NCBI GenBank assembly: GCA_033439765.1
Contig: JAULSN010000001.1
Location: forward strand, 3,906,001 to 3,970,000
Reading direction: 5' to 3'
Length of the DNA stretch: 64,000 nt
Origin: Lasiosphaeria ovina
Taxonomy: Eukaryota; Ascomycota; Sordariomycetes; Sordariales; Lasiosphaeriaceae
Shown here: positions 44,656 through 54,900 of the stretch, piece after piece
Position numbering within the stretch: position 1 is the stretch's first letter
How the letters are laid out: each line of letters begins with the position of its first letter
Made by a program: the position numbers and the translations under genes
The notes under the pieces: generated by a model
Database searches by the model: none
Seen by the model: only the letters and a program-made list of their open reading frames with translations
Told to the model about the DNA's origin: nothing

Positions 44656-47120
44656 CGCGGCGGGGATTCACTGTGATCCGGGGTCGGGTGGTACGGGGCT
44701 CTTATAAACGCGAGGCGGAATGGGAGCAGAGGGCTGTCACCATGCAGGAGTGTAATGCAGAGTTGCGTTGGAAAAGAGACGGGCCACGGGATTCTCGGAC
44801 GATATGGGGCCAGCTCGACGGTGAGAGAAGGTGGCGCTAACCGCAAAGCTCGGGGGGGTTCTGCGGTGACGGAGTATCGAGCTTCAAGACGGTGGTCTAC
44901 TTTGCTCGGAGAACCCAGGGAGCTGGGAAACGGTGAGAAGGCGTCTGATCTGATGTGTGCCTCCTGCAGCCAGTACCCACCCAGCCTGGCTGGAGACGTG
45001 AAGCTAGCGGGTTGGGTTGGCCAGAATCCGGAGTATCTGGGATTGCTGTCCCGGCTGGCTGGAACGGCCTTGGACCAATCCGGTAAGCAAAAGAGTGAAA
45101 AGGGATATATAGGTTGCTACCACGTATTTGCAGCTAAGCACGTTCGGAGCTGCGCGGGGAGGTGGGACGAGACACGACAAGTCTTCTTCTGGGAGGCAGG
45201 TCGCTGGGCTACTGGTACGGTACTCAACAACACGCAACACAAGAGTGACCTGCTAGCTTTGGGAAGCAGGAGCAAAGAGAGGGGAGAATAGAGTAACGAA
45301 GTGAGGTAGGTATTGGTGGCTAAGGTAAAGGAAGTAGGTGAGTATCAGATAGCAACAGCAGTGGCAGCTGCGGTGGCCGCGACAATACAGATGCAGAGAC
45401 GAGGCATTGCGTCGAGTCCGAACGGGACCGGATAGGAAAGTCCATGTCGATCAACAGCAATTGGGGAAGGCTCGAAAGGCACGCCAACTCCAAGGGCCAC
45501 AGAAATCCACCTCGGAGCAGCCCAGACCAGGCTCGGCATGCGGCAAAGTTTCTGGCGCGATGCCAGACGGTGTCTTTTTCGCCCATGGGATGGCAAAAAA
45601 GACGAAATGAGATGCGGAAACATGCGATCTCACGATCCGTTTTCAATCCAGGGTGGGCTGATTGACGCAGGGCATGATCTGATCTCGCTGCCCCTCTCCC
45701 ACTGCCCCCACCAGCCCCGCCGCCCAGACGTACGCCTCGATTGGCTGTGCGACCTCGGGGCGCATTAGTCAAAACGGGCAAGGACGACCCAGTCCAGTCT
45801 AGGCCCGCTGCTCAGAGGAACGTCAGGCGAGTGTCCTTCGGCGGTCAAGTCTCGCTGGCACGATGCTGTGCAATTTTTTTGCGCTGTGCCGTCCAGAGAC
45901 GGCCACCGCTGGTACTTACAGTAAGTCGGTACGGCGCAAAAGACTCGGCTCTACGGCAGATTCCTCTTTCATCTGTATGAAGTGAAATGCCCTGGATATC
46001 TAGCCAAGGAACGTGTGTGCATGGGATAGGTATCTTAATCGGATGCCACCCCATTTCACCACCGAGATTCACCATAGAAGGTCCCTGGGTATTTCCACGG
46101 CTCTTTGTGCCTTGCCGCAGCGAGTGTGGAAGCGATCCCCTATTCCCCACATTCACCGCTGCACTACACAACTTACCTAAGCAGGTGTTTGATTCCTCAT
46201 GTTCGCCGTATCGGCGCGAGCCGGATTCAAGCTTTTGTCATCTGCAAAGTGTTGATTGGGACGAGACCTAAGGCGGGCAAGGTAGTTTCGATCATGCGAC
46301 CACATGCATGCTCTTGGGAGCTGGATCAACCAACACGCCTTACCGAGGAGGAGAAGGAAACCATGGCACCGTGCAGTTGGTCGGCGCCTTTGCATTACAA
46401 CACTACCGTAAAACGGACGGGCTCGCTCGTTCGTATGTTTCTACGCATTGGATGGTCTGATATTGACATGTTATAGTTCCATCACTCGCTTCCTTTGGCT
46501 CGGCGCCCCAGGATGGTTGATGTAAGCTGCCAGTCTGGATTCACTGCATTCCAGTCTCTCCAAAAAGAGTACAGTACATAAGTACATGTACACATTCTCA
46601 TCCAAAGAGCTCTATTTTAAGCTTATCGAGCCCATAGCGAGCAGAACGAAGGGCAATGAAGGAATGCGGAACTCGTTGTCTTGGCAACGGCGCTCAGCTG
46701 ACGGATCTCAACGCACCCCTATTTACACCCACATCCATAATATCACACGCAAACTTGAAGATTTTCAGGAGGTTATTCGCTCATTTCAGTGTATAAAGAG
46801 GCTATTTACCGAACAGCGAAGAAAGTAAAAGAAAAGGACCACAACGCTTCTCCTGCAATGAAAGACTTTGCTTGTTGATAGCCCGAGGCCTACGCACCTT
46901 GTATCAAAGACGGCAAGATTTAGACTACCGTTGAGTTAGTTGATACTAAAAGTGGCGCACCCATCTAGCAATGATCAAGGACCAGCTAAGCTTAGAGCTG
47001 CTTGCGATGAAGGGGGCGTAGTTGCGAGTTAAGTTGTCAACTTACGGCTCCCCGATCCACTGCCGCGGCGGGGCCGGCAGTCTTGACATGAGTGTATAGG
47101 CTTGCCGTAAACTCTTCGTC
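44656..47120. other. 2.5-kb intergenic region
   Basis: Monooxygenase promoter at the left end. A TAGGT island lies at about 45301-45343. I see no gene: the 44755-45291 frame is GC-biased text with no domain, and frames near 45.3-45.8 kb are short and overlapping on both strands. AT-rich from 46.5 kb onward. Confidence 0.45.
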
Positions 47121-47732
47121 CTATGCCATCAAGTGACGCTCGTAGACGTCGTACCACTCACCGCCTTGTATCGCGAACCAATCCTCCTCCGCGTCTTGGT
47201 TCTCCTCCGCATATTCATCCTCCTCCGCATCTTCATCTTCCTCCACATCTTCGTCTTCCTCCCCGTCTTGCTCCTTATCGTCGTCGAAGAAATCTGAGCC
47301 ACTCCGGTACTTGTTATCTCGGGAGACGTGCCGGGCCTTTGTATGGATTTTCTCTGGCGACCTCCACCAACCTCTTTGCGGGCTCACCTCGTCGTCAAAG
47401 TAGTGAGGATTGTTACTACTTATGCTAGATAAATGGTTTCCCTTGTTCATTCTTATCTCGGTGTTGAGACGCGAACTAGAGGTCGAAGGAGTTGTCGACG
47501 ACGGCACTCCCAGCCCGGTATCAGTGCCTGAGCTGAGGGTCGGGGGAGCTATCGAAGACGGCTCGCCTAGCTCGGTATTGTGGTGCGGGCTAGAGAACGA
47601 AAGAGTTGTTGACGATAGCTCTATAGGTCTAGTATTGAGGCCTAAGCCGGAAGACAAGTGGGTTGCTGAAGATGGCCCTCCTGATCTAGTATTGAAGCTT
47701 AAAGTGACAAATGATGGAGCTGTGGAGGCCAT
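47121..47732 (-). CDS. Unknown protein: Ser-rich tandem repeats plus acidic repeat tail
   Basis: 203 residues in one frame, no signal peptide or membrane segment, no known domain. Residues 10-92 are about four copies of an 18-20 residue unit of the type LNTELGEPSSxxPxxLSSG, reflecting a 54-60 bp DNA repeat. The middle (KARHVSRDNKYRSGSDFFDD) is basic to mixed. Residues 155-190 are short acidic repeats such as EEDEDAEEDE with an 18-bp DNA period. The end, FAIQGGEWYDVYERHLMA, is aromatic and protein-like. Repeats whose periods are multiples of three and keep the frame argue for a translated gene, but a chance frame through repetitive DNA cannot be excluded. Neighbours give no hint of its role. 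Confidence 0.45.
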   Translation of the reverse strand: MASTAPSFVTLSFNTRSGGPSSATHLSSGLGLNTRPIELSSTTLSFSSPHHNTELGEPSSIAPPTLSSGTDTGLGVPSSTTPSTSSSRLNTEIRMNKGNHLSSISSNNPHYFDDEVSPQRGWWRSPEKIHTKARHVSRDNKYRSGSDFFDDDKEQDGEEDEDVEEDEDAEEDEYAEENQDAEEDWFAIQGGEWYDVYERHLMA

Positions 47733-48476
47733 ATTGATGAGTTTGGCTGGTGTAAAAGAGTCTAAGATATTATATCTCGTGGCGAGTATATCCGGATCTC
47801 TTCAAGGCTGGGGCTCTTAACGGAAGGTAAAAGTACCAGGCTGATGGCTTTAATTCCTCCTCCACCAGGCTCGAGAAAGGGATCTTTAAATACTTTAATC
47901 CTAGCTAGCCAGAGTCAGGAACAATCAACCTATCATAAGATACATAAGCAGGTAATTATCATAATATCCAAGCTAGTACGGGGTGGACAATGCCATTGTT
48001 CAGTTAATGATATGTTCATAGTACTGAGGGGATAAGCAAAACAAAGCAACTCTGAGACATAGGCAGCGAATAGGAGAAGAGGCGAAAAAAGGAGAAACTG
48101 TTAGGAACAAACAAATTCTGATTCCTATACGTTGAGCAGTGCCTCTGTAGCCACACCAATGTTGAGTTCAACGATTCCCGACCATAACATCCCCCGTTCG
48201 AAGACGGCCGATAACTGAGTGGCGAAAAGCTCCTTCGCCGGTCGCTGTTTGGGCCGATGGGGAACGTCTTGGGAGGTGTAGACGGCGAAGAATGTAGCTG
48301 CATTCTCGGGCTCGATATCTCACGTGATCCTCCTTTGATCGCATTCCAGTGGCTAGTCATCCCTTGCATGCCAGCGACACACATAAGAGGAAGCGACATC
48401 GCCCCATTTCGCTACACATGGATAAACGGTCCCCCAAAAACGCGCCCCTCAAGACACTCCTAGCCCAGGCCGACGC
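47733..48476. other. Intergenic, no gene seen
   Basis: Leader side of the repeat protein and 3' flank of the dehydrogenase. AT-rich left half; frames at 48.0-48.4 kb look random. Confidence 0.45.
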
Positions 48477-49709
48477 CTACTCCTTCGCCTGCGGCGGCAC
48501 CAAGACGGCGCTCGCACCCACGTCGGCCTCCATGGCCTCCTTGGCCTCGTAGAACTTGTCGACATCCTCCACAACCTTGCGGCCGGCAAACTTGGCCATG
48601 ATGGTCTCGTTCTTCGAGCGCAGGCGCGTCGAATACCAATGCGGCAGGGCGCCCAACAGGGGCAGGGCGTTGGCCATGGCGGGCAGCAGGAGCTGGCCCG
48701 AGGTGCCCGAGAGGACCTGGCGCACGATGGCGTCGGCGACGGTCTGGGGCTCGAGCGCCGGCATCAGCTACGGGCTGTCGTTGTGGTAGCCCGTGAACAG
48801 CGGCGTGCGCGTGTAGCCCTGGTTGACGACCACGGTGCGCACGCGCGGCGCGCCGTACCACGTCTTGAGCTCGGCCGCGAGCCCCTCGTGGAAGCTCTGC
48901 GACGCGGCTTTCGACGCCGAGTAGTCGACCATGTTGGGCACGGTCGCCCACGCGGCGACCGACGCTACGGTGACCACTATGCTGTGGTCCGCCTTGATTA
49001 GTGAGGGCAGAAACTCGCGCACGATCCAGGAGTGCGCGAACGTGTTGACGTCAAAGGTGAAGCGGATGTCGCGCTCGCTCGCGTCCAGCAGCGTCCGCCC
49101 CCGCACCACCCCGGCGTTGTTGATGATGACGGTCGGCGCGCCCACCTCGGCGCGGATCGACTGCGCCACGGCCGCGATGGTCTTGGGCGACGTGATGTCG
49201 CACTTGTAGTAGTGGACCTTGGGTCCTGCTCAGTGCATGTGTTGTCAGCACTCATCCATCTCTCCCTATGTGTGCCTGTGTGTGTTGCCACTGGGTGGGG
49301 AAAAAAAAGACTCACCGGCCGTGTAAGTCAGGGGCTGGATGTCCAGCACGACGACCTTGATGTTCCGCTCGGCCAGCAGCTGGACAACATGGCCTCCAAT
49401 ACCGCCAGCGCCGCCCGTGATCAGGACAATCTCCTTGGACCAGTCGTCCTTGTCCTTGACCCAGTTGTTGAGGACACCCCGAGAGAGGTAGCCGTTCACC
49501 CACCGGGCGATGCCAATGTAGAAGAGCGTCTTGATGCGGGAGAGGGCCAGGGGGTGGAGCATGGACAGGTCCTCGCCCTTTTTGGTGAACCTGGCGAGCA
49601 GGATGATGGGGAGCAGAAGCTTCGGGCTCAGCGCTGTGTTGCGGATGATATTCAGGACCGTGTCGGCCTTGAACCCTTCGCGAGGTAGGAAGCCATTGTG
49701 AAGCGGCAT
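48477..49709 (-). pseudogene. Short-chain dehydrogenase/reductase interrupted by an in-frame TAG
   Basis: Membrane-associated SDR of the retinol-dehydrogenase-like (SDR16C) type, acting on lipid alcohols or ketones. Exons 49709-49316 and 49225 onward. The cofactor motif is LITGGAGGIGGHVVQLLAE, followed by the acidic VVVLDIQ, INNAGVV, the catalytic Ser in VTVASVAAW and YSASKAA (Tyr and Lys). Residues 30-50 include a hydrophobic anchor. A TAG at 48770-48768 ends the protein at 283 residues after GYHNDSP. The same frame then continues for 96 codons of clear SDR C-terminus (LMPALEPQTVADAIVRQVL, LLGALPHWYSTRLRSKN) to the natural-looking end VPPQAKE; readthrough would give 380 residues. The stop may be a nonsense allele, an assembly error or a site of readthrough. 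All catalytic residues lie before it, so the short form could still fold in part. Confidence 0.85.
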
Positions 49710-50451
49710 ACTGGGCTACTAGCTTGAGCGGTTCCCGTACTGTACAACTGGATGTGGCGAGTATGGATGATTAGCTGTCTTCGAAGAGAAACAAGTTGGG
49801 CAACGTCAAGGGACGAAGCAAAGCAAGAAGAGGAGAGAGACATCTGCCACGATGAAGACATGGCTATAGCTACACTACACTACACTACGACCCAGTATCC
49901 TTACAGCAGTGGTGGTATCGTCGTTACCGAGTCCCTGGATTCCTTGTCCCGCCAAGCTCCTGCTTCTGGGGACTGTTGCTGCGAGATCCCCGCATCTACA
50001 GTCTTTCTCCCGCATGTGTGATGGGAAGGTAGGCATATGCCGAGGTTGCTTTGGTGTTGTGATGCGGGGTGCACAATTGGGGAACTCTGGGGCAGGGCAG
50101 TCTCCCTTCGGGTTAGGATCACCAGTGTAAACCAAAGCTACTAGATCTTAGCTGTTCGCCACCGCATCTTCAACACGGTACCAAGTCATGCTAAGACAAG
50201 AAAAGTCCAGTCCGGGTCTGGCTGGAGCTCGAGCATTGTTTAGCTCCCAACTCCCGACCTCCTGAAACTTGTCAACATCGTGCGCAAAAGACGGGGGACT
50301 GGTCTCGAGTGGCCATCCGCACTCCCCGGGCAGCATGGATGGCTGGTGCTTTGGTAATGAGAAGGAGGGATGCGGCAATACGCCGGGATCGAGTGGACGG
50401 AAGAAGGCTTGATGGTTGAGAGCGAAGAGCAATCGATGCATATGCCTGGGA
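49710..50451. other. Spacer between dehydrogenase and pseudouridine gene
   Basis: Promoter of the dehydrogenase and 3' flank of the pseudouridine gene, with a short ACTAC microrepeat near 49871-49887. No gene supported. Confidence 0.5.
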
Positions 50452-53201
50452 CTAACTGGCAGCAGCAGCAGCAGCAGCAGCAGCCGCCTTCAGCTCTCTC
50501 GCCAGGCCTACCAGCTCAACGCTAACTGCCTCTTGGCTTCTAAGCGAGAGAACTGCTGCCTTCTGCGCGACATTAATAAGGTTCTCAACACGTCCGCCTT
50601 GCGCCAACCCTGCTATCAGCACGCCTAAGAAGGTGTCGCCGACGCCATTGACAGAGACCACGTCTTGCACCCGCTCTACGGCAGGAAAGAGACGCATGTA
50701 GACGCCGCCCACGTGTGGGTGATCGTTCACGCTACGGGTCAGGATGTAGGGGGCCGAGTCGGGGTCACGCAGCCGCGGGTCGTCGCGGGCGAGAATCGAG
50801 GTGAGCAGCGCGCCTCTTTCACCCAGCTTGGTGACGATGGTTGGGATATAGGGCAGCATCTGCACTGTCTGCACGGGCAGTCCGGCGTCCGTCATCTCGG
50901 CAGACGTGAGCCTCACAAAGCGGTCTCGGGCTCCCATCATGCCGAAGGCGTCGATAATCTCGAACCAGCCCGGCCTCTCAAAGTACCCACCGCGCGACGC
51001 CGCTCCGTGCATGGCGGCGAGCTCGAGCTGGTTTGGCGTGGCCAGGTCGACGCTGGCGTGGGGGAAACAGCCCATAGAACTGCTCCCATCGCGCGCCAGG
51101 GGCGGGAAGAGGCGCTCCGACTTGGCCGTCGACACAGGCTCAAAGGCGATTCGGGCGTCATGTTTACGGCCGGCCTGGATCCAGATCTGAATGTCTGCTT
51201 CCGCCCAGTTGCCGTCCACGACGAGCCACTTGGGCTTGGAGGCTGCCACGGCCGAGTTCCAGTACACGGGGAACGAGTGGCGCGAGAAGATGGCCATGTC
51301 GGCCATGGCAACCACGAGGTTCTTGCTGGCATCGTTGACAGCCACATACTGTGCAGTTCGCGTAAATGGGTACTCGTGGCCGAGTTTGCGAATGTAGGAT
51401 GTGTCGAGCCCGGATATTTCTAGTGCCGACAGAATGGTCGAACCGGCTCTTAGCGTTTATTAGCGAGTCGTGTCTAGACAAGGGACATGTTGCAGAGCAA
51501 AATAGACGCACATATCATCGCCCACCATGCTGCAGAGCCTGGCTTTTCCATCCCCGCTGACCTTGTGCGCGGCGAGAGCCACATTATGGCCAACGCCCCC
51601 AACGGACTGGTTGATGGAAGCTGGGTTCGAGGTATGAAGAGCGGGCGAGACCGCCTGGCTGCCTCCGGTCGAGACACCGCCAGCGAAGTCGCAGCTCAGG
51701 TCGAGGGCTATCGACCCCGCAACGAGAATGTCGGCCGTAGCATTTCTGCCCTAGAGTAGCCATAGTCAGGGCTTGCGTCACATTTGCGCGTGTCGAGTTG
51801 CGTTACCTCGGTCACCTCTGCCACGGCTTCTTCAGCCGTGTCCTTCTTGACTGCCGGGACTGGAGCGCTCTGAACGGTATAGCTAAAGCGACGAATAAAT
51901 AACACGACTACCTAAAGGGGGGCTGGCACAACTCGAACCAGTATAATGCGTCATTACTATTGCTTACAGTTTGTCGGCTTGGGCAAACTTTCCGTCGAGA
52001 AGCTTTGAGAGCTCCACGGCAACATTTGCCGCTCTGGCCACGTTGGACTGAACAAGAGCAACATTGGCGGGCGCGCTGCGGCCATCTGTCAACTCTCTTA
52101 TTCTTTTGAGAATGTACGGGGTATTCGCTGCGCCAGAGAAGCCCTTCTCATCGGCCTCTCGGACGGCGGTGCCGATGGCAGCGTCCATATCCTCCCTGGA
52201 GATAGCATGCTCCTGCGGGATCGGATTGGCGAAAAGGAGCCCAGACTCGACGCCGAGCTGCTCCTGGGCAAAGACTATGGCGGCAGCATCCCGCTCGTCC
52301 TGGACTACGAAAGGGCTCTTGGTCCCGCTGTCACGAGCCCAGAAGGCTGGGAAGTCGACATTACCTCGTCGTCCATCTGCAAACGTCGAAGCCAGAACAC
52401 CCTGCGTCTCGAGGAATTCGAGAGTGCGAGGGATGTCGAGAAAGCCTTTGCAGCCGCTGCTTATGACGGCGACGCGAGTTCTCCCGAGCTCGGTAAGATC
52501 GGCCGAGATATCCAGCGAGTCGTGGCCGCCACGGTGAACGCCGCCGAGACCACCAGTGCCAAAGACACGAATCCCGGCGAGTCTGGCCAGAATCATGGTT
52601 CCGGCAATTGTGGTCCCTGCATGGATCCGCTGCCCTGCGAGGCCCTGGTAGGAAAAGGGGTCAACGTGAGCCACCAACACACTGGCTCATTGGACTGGGC
52701 TAGCAGGATAAGATCGGAGATGGCGAAGGCCTCCTGGCGAGAAACAGAGGGGTGCAGCAGGGCAAGAGAGGGCCGACGGCGGCGGAACACGCTATGGAAC
52801 TAATAAGCTAAGCTTACCATGCCCACGACATAGGCGATATCTCTCCTCGAAGCCTTGCTTGCGCCTTCGTGGACCATGCGGTCGACCTCGGCGGGGGTGA
52901 GGCCAACAGTTGGCACGCCGGCGAGGATGCCGCAGACTGCGGGCACAGCACCGTGCTGGCGGACAGTGTCCTCGAGCAGCAAGGGGCCCAGGGCGCCATG
53001 GGTGTAGATGGTCGACTCGAGAGCCACGACGGGCTGGTTGGTGGCCACGGCGTGGGCAACCTCGGGGCGGACGTTGAGGATGCCGGCCAGACCAAGCCGA
53101 GACGCGCCGCTGTACTGACGATGGGGATCCCTTCTGAGGCGCGCCGGCCAGGTGCGGGCGCACCGCGTGGTGCGGGATCCAAGCATGGCCATGGTCGACA
53201 T
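50452..53201 (-). CDS. Bifunctional pseudouridine-5'-phosphate glycosidase / pseudouridine kinase
   Basis: Two-step pseudouridine breakdown in one chain: the PfkB-type kinase phosphorylates pseudouridine, and the glycosidase cleaves the C-C bond to uracil and ribose 5-phosphate. Exons 53201-52818, 52644-51968, 51882-51807, 51750-51512 and 51448-50452 give 790 residues. Residues 45-350 are PsuG-like: VVALESTIYTHGALG (catalytic Glu), then GQRIHAGTTIAGTM, AVISSGCKGFLDIPRTLEFL (catalytic Lys region) and AANTPYILKRI. After a short Lys/Glu/Ala linker the kinase begins ADILVAGSIALDLSCDF, with NQSVGGVGHNVALAAH and the anion-hole/base motif SVNGVGDTFLGVLIAGLA. The N-terminal 35 residues are Arg-rich without acidic residues, like a mitochondrial presequence. 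The C-terminus is a polyalanine run from a GCA repeat. Same domain order as the S. pombe fusion C1861.05. Confidence 0.94.
50459..50484 (-). repeat. (GCA)8 microsatellite encoding polyalanine
   Basis: Trinucleotide run that, read on the minus strand as GCT codons, gives the Ala stretch just before the last Ser and TAG of the pseudouridine gene. Confidence 0.85.
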
Positions 53202-54292
53202 GGTTGTTGCGAGTTGCAAGTTCCCCAAGACGAAACTTTTGGAGGACCGCAAACATGCACCTGCCACGGTCGCCGTAAGCCCTAAGGTACTATGTAGGTC
53301 CCTCTCTCCCGCTCTCCTTTCCGGGCTGATATACCAAGAAGCCCTGCCTCTGGTGCCGTGACAGATTAATGGATTGTTCAAAGACTGAGCAGTTAGTTAA
53401 ATTGATACTGAGTAGTAAACCAGTCTGGTCGTGTGAATTGGAAGCAGAATGGCAACTTGAATGGAACTGGGGACTTCCCAGTCGGTGACTCCATTTTACC
53501 CCGTAAAATGAGGGGTCTCTAGGGGCTTAGCCTGCCCAATCCCCTAGCTGGTGCTGTGGGAGGTCAACAGGTAGCTTACCTACCGTCTTACCTTGTTGCT
53601 AACTACCTAGGTACATGTACCTAATTTAATTTTCCTCTCTCTCTCTCCTCAGGTAAGGGTAATTTGGTGTCTTCAACCGACCCCCCCTTCAGACAGCGTC
53701 ACGCTTGCAAAACCATCTAGACCAAAACTCAAGTTGAACTTTCTCCCCTGTTGAGAGATGACGGCACGACTCCCTGATGCGATCAGATCGGTAATTACCC
53801 GCCGCCGTAGAATGGCCTGGCCTGAAAACATGGTGTTTTGTGTCGCTGCCGGTGCTGACCCGGCTTCTTGCAGCCTCAACCTAAGGCACCACCACGTTTC
53901 ATGCGAGGTACTGGTAACAGATGTTCATCATGGCCATATGAGATGTTCCTTCCGGTGAAGCATAGGGCACCATGGGATGCCATCTTCTGAACCCCCCAGC
54001 AGCATCAAGGCACCTCTTGAGACTTCGCCGTGCCTTTGGGCCTACCGCCGCCGGTCTTTTATTCTCAGCATGTTGTGAGATTCAATGCTGACCACCAAGT
54101 CTTAGACCCGTGGGTAGGTGCAGTGTATATAAGTCACGTCACGCCTCCTAAGTCGACAGCTCGTGTCATCGCCTCCGTTTCCCGCCGACCACACACCAAC
54201 ACACCTACCTGCCCTTATCTTCCACCAAAAGGTGGGAAATCTCCTCTTCCCTGGTAACTAACATTTTGTAGCTGGTGTTACACTTTTACACC
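53202..54292. promoter_or_regulatory. Divergent promoter region with TACCT island and TATA box
   Basis: Upstream of both the pseudouridine gene (left) and the orphan gene (right). A dense TACCT/AGGTA island is at about 53571-53625. A TATATAAG TATA box at 54126-54133 is followed by tandem CACGTC-like sequence and a pyrimidine-rich leader. A 5' UTR intron is possible: a CTAAC branch and TTTTGTAG acceptor lie just before the orphan gene's ATG. Confidence 0.5.
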
Positions 54293-54900
54293 ATGGCATC
54301 TCAATCACCCTCTAAACATCCCAGCGACATCATAAGCACAAACGCCGACAGCGACTCCATCGTAGGATCCGCCAATATAGACAAATTACAAGGTGGACTA
54401 AAAATAGGGTTATATATACAAATCCTCAACGAGGGACGTCTCAAAGCTCTCAAAGCGCAACTAGATTTGATTGCGAAAATAAGGATTTATTCTTCAATCT
54501 TACTCAACCAAGCCCAGCCGCCGGCGGCGGCGGCGGCAAGGGAGGGGTATTTGAGGGATCTTTTTAAATTCCATAAGTATCTCGATGACTCGGAGAGCAT
54601 TGTGAGATCGAGTCAAGATATATCTAAGATGATCGACCACCTTTTAACCGAGAACTCTTTCTTCCCAAAGCCGGGGCAAGCTATGTGGTTCATTGATATG
54701 AAGTTCGGCCATGGAAACGGAGAGCAGTACAGTCAGGCAAAAGAAGAATCGCCTCATAGAAACTCGGGATGCAGGGTAAGTACAGAGCTCAGAGAACTCG
54801 GCGGCGGTCCGTCCTGCGCTTTTGATTCGGCTTGAACCCTGGAAGCTAATTGCAAAACACGGATATACAGATCGAAATGCCGAAGACTTCGAAGACATAG
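54293..54900 (+). CDS. Orphan small protein, unknown
   Basis: Exons 54293-54775 and 54871-54900 (GTAAGT donor, ATACAG acceptor, GCTAAT branch) give 170 residues, starting MASQSPSKHPSDIISTNADS and ending IEMPKTSKT. No signal peptide, membrane segment or known domain. The middle is predicted helical and amphipathic (LNEGRLKALKAQLDLIAKIR, then DDSESIVRSSQDISKMIDHL) with a short Ala run. It is noticeably more AT-rich than neighbouring genes. A consensus TATA box about 165 bases upstream supports transcription. If the intron were spliced one base earlier, a different frame stays open for about 100 more codons, but the GTAAGT site given is the better one. Possibly lineage-specific. Confidence 0.55.

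Noticed and set aside
44755..45291. 178-codon plus frame
   Set aside because: GC-driven open frame in the monooxygenase promoter; no protein-like features.
50665..51423. 252-codon plus frame
   Set aside because: Antisense shadow of the pseudouridine kinase domain.
50452..53201. Two separate genes, a glycosidase and a kinase
   Set aside because: Splice sites and phases join the two parts in one frame, and the fused order is known from fission yeast.
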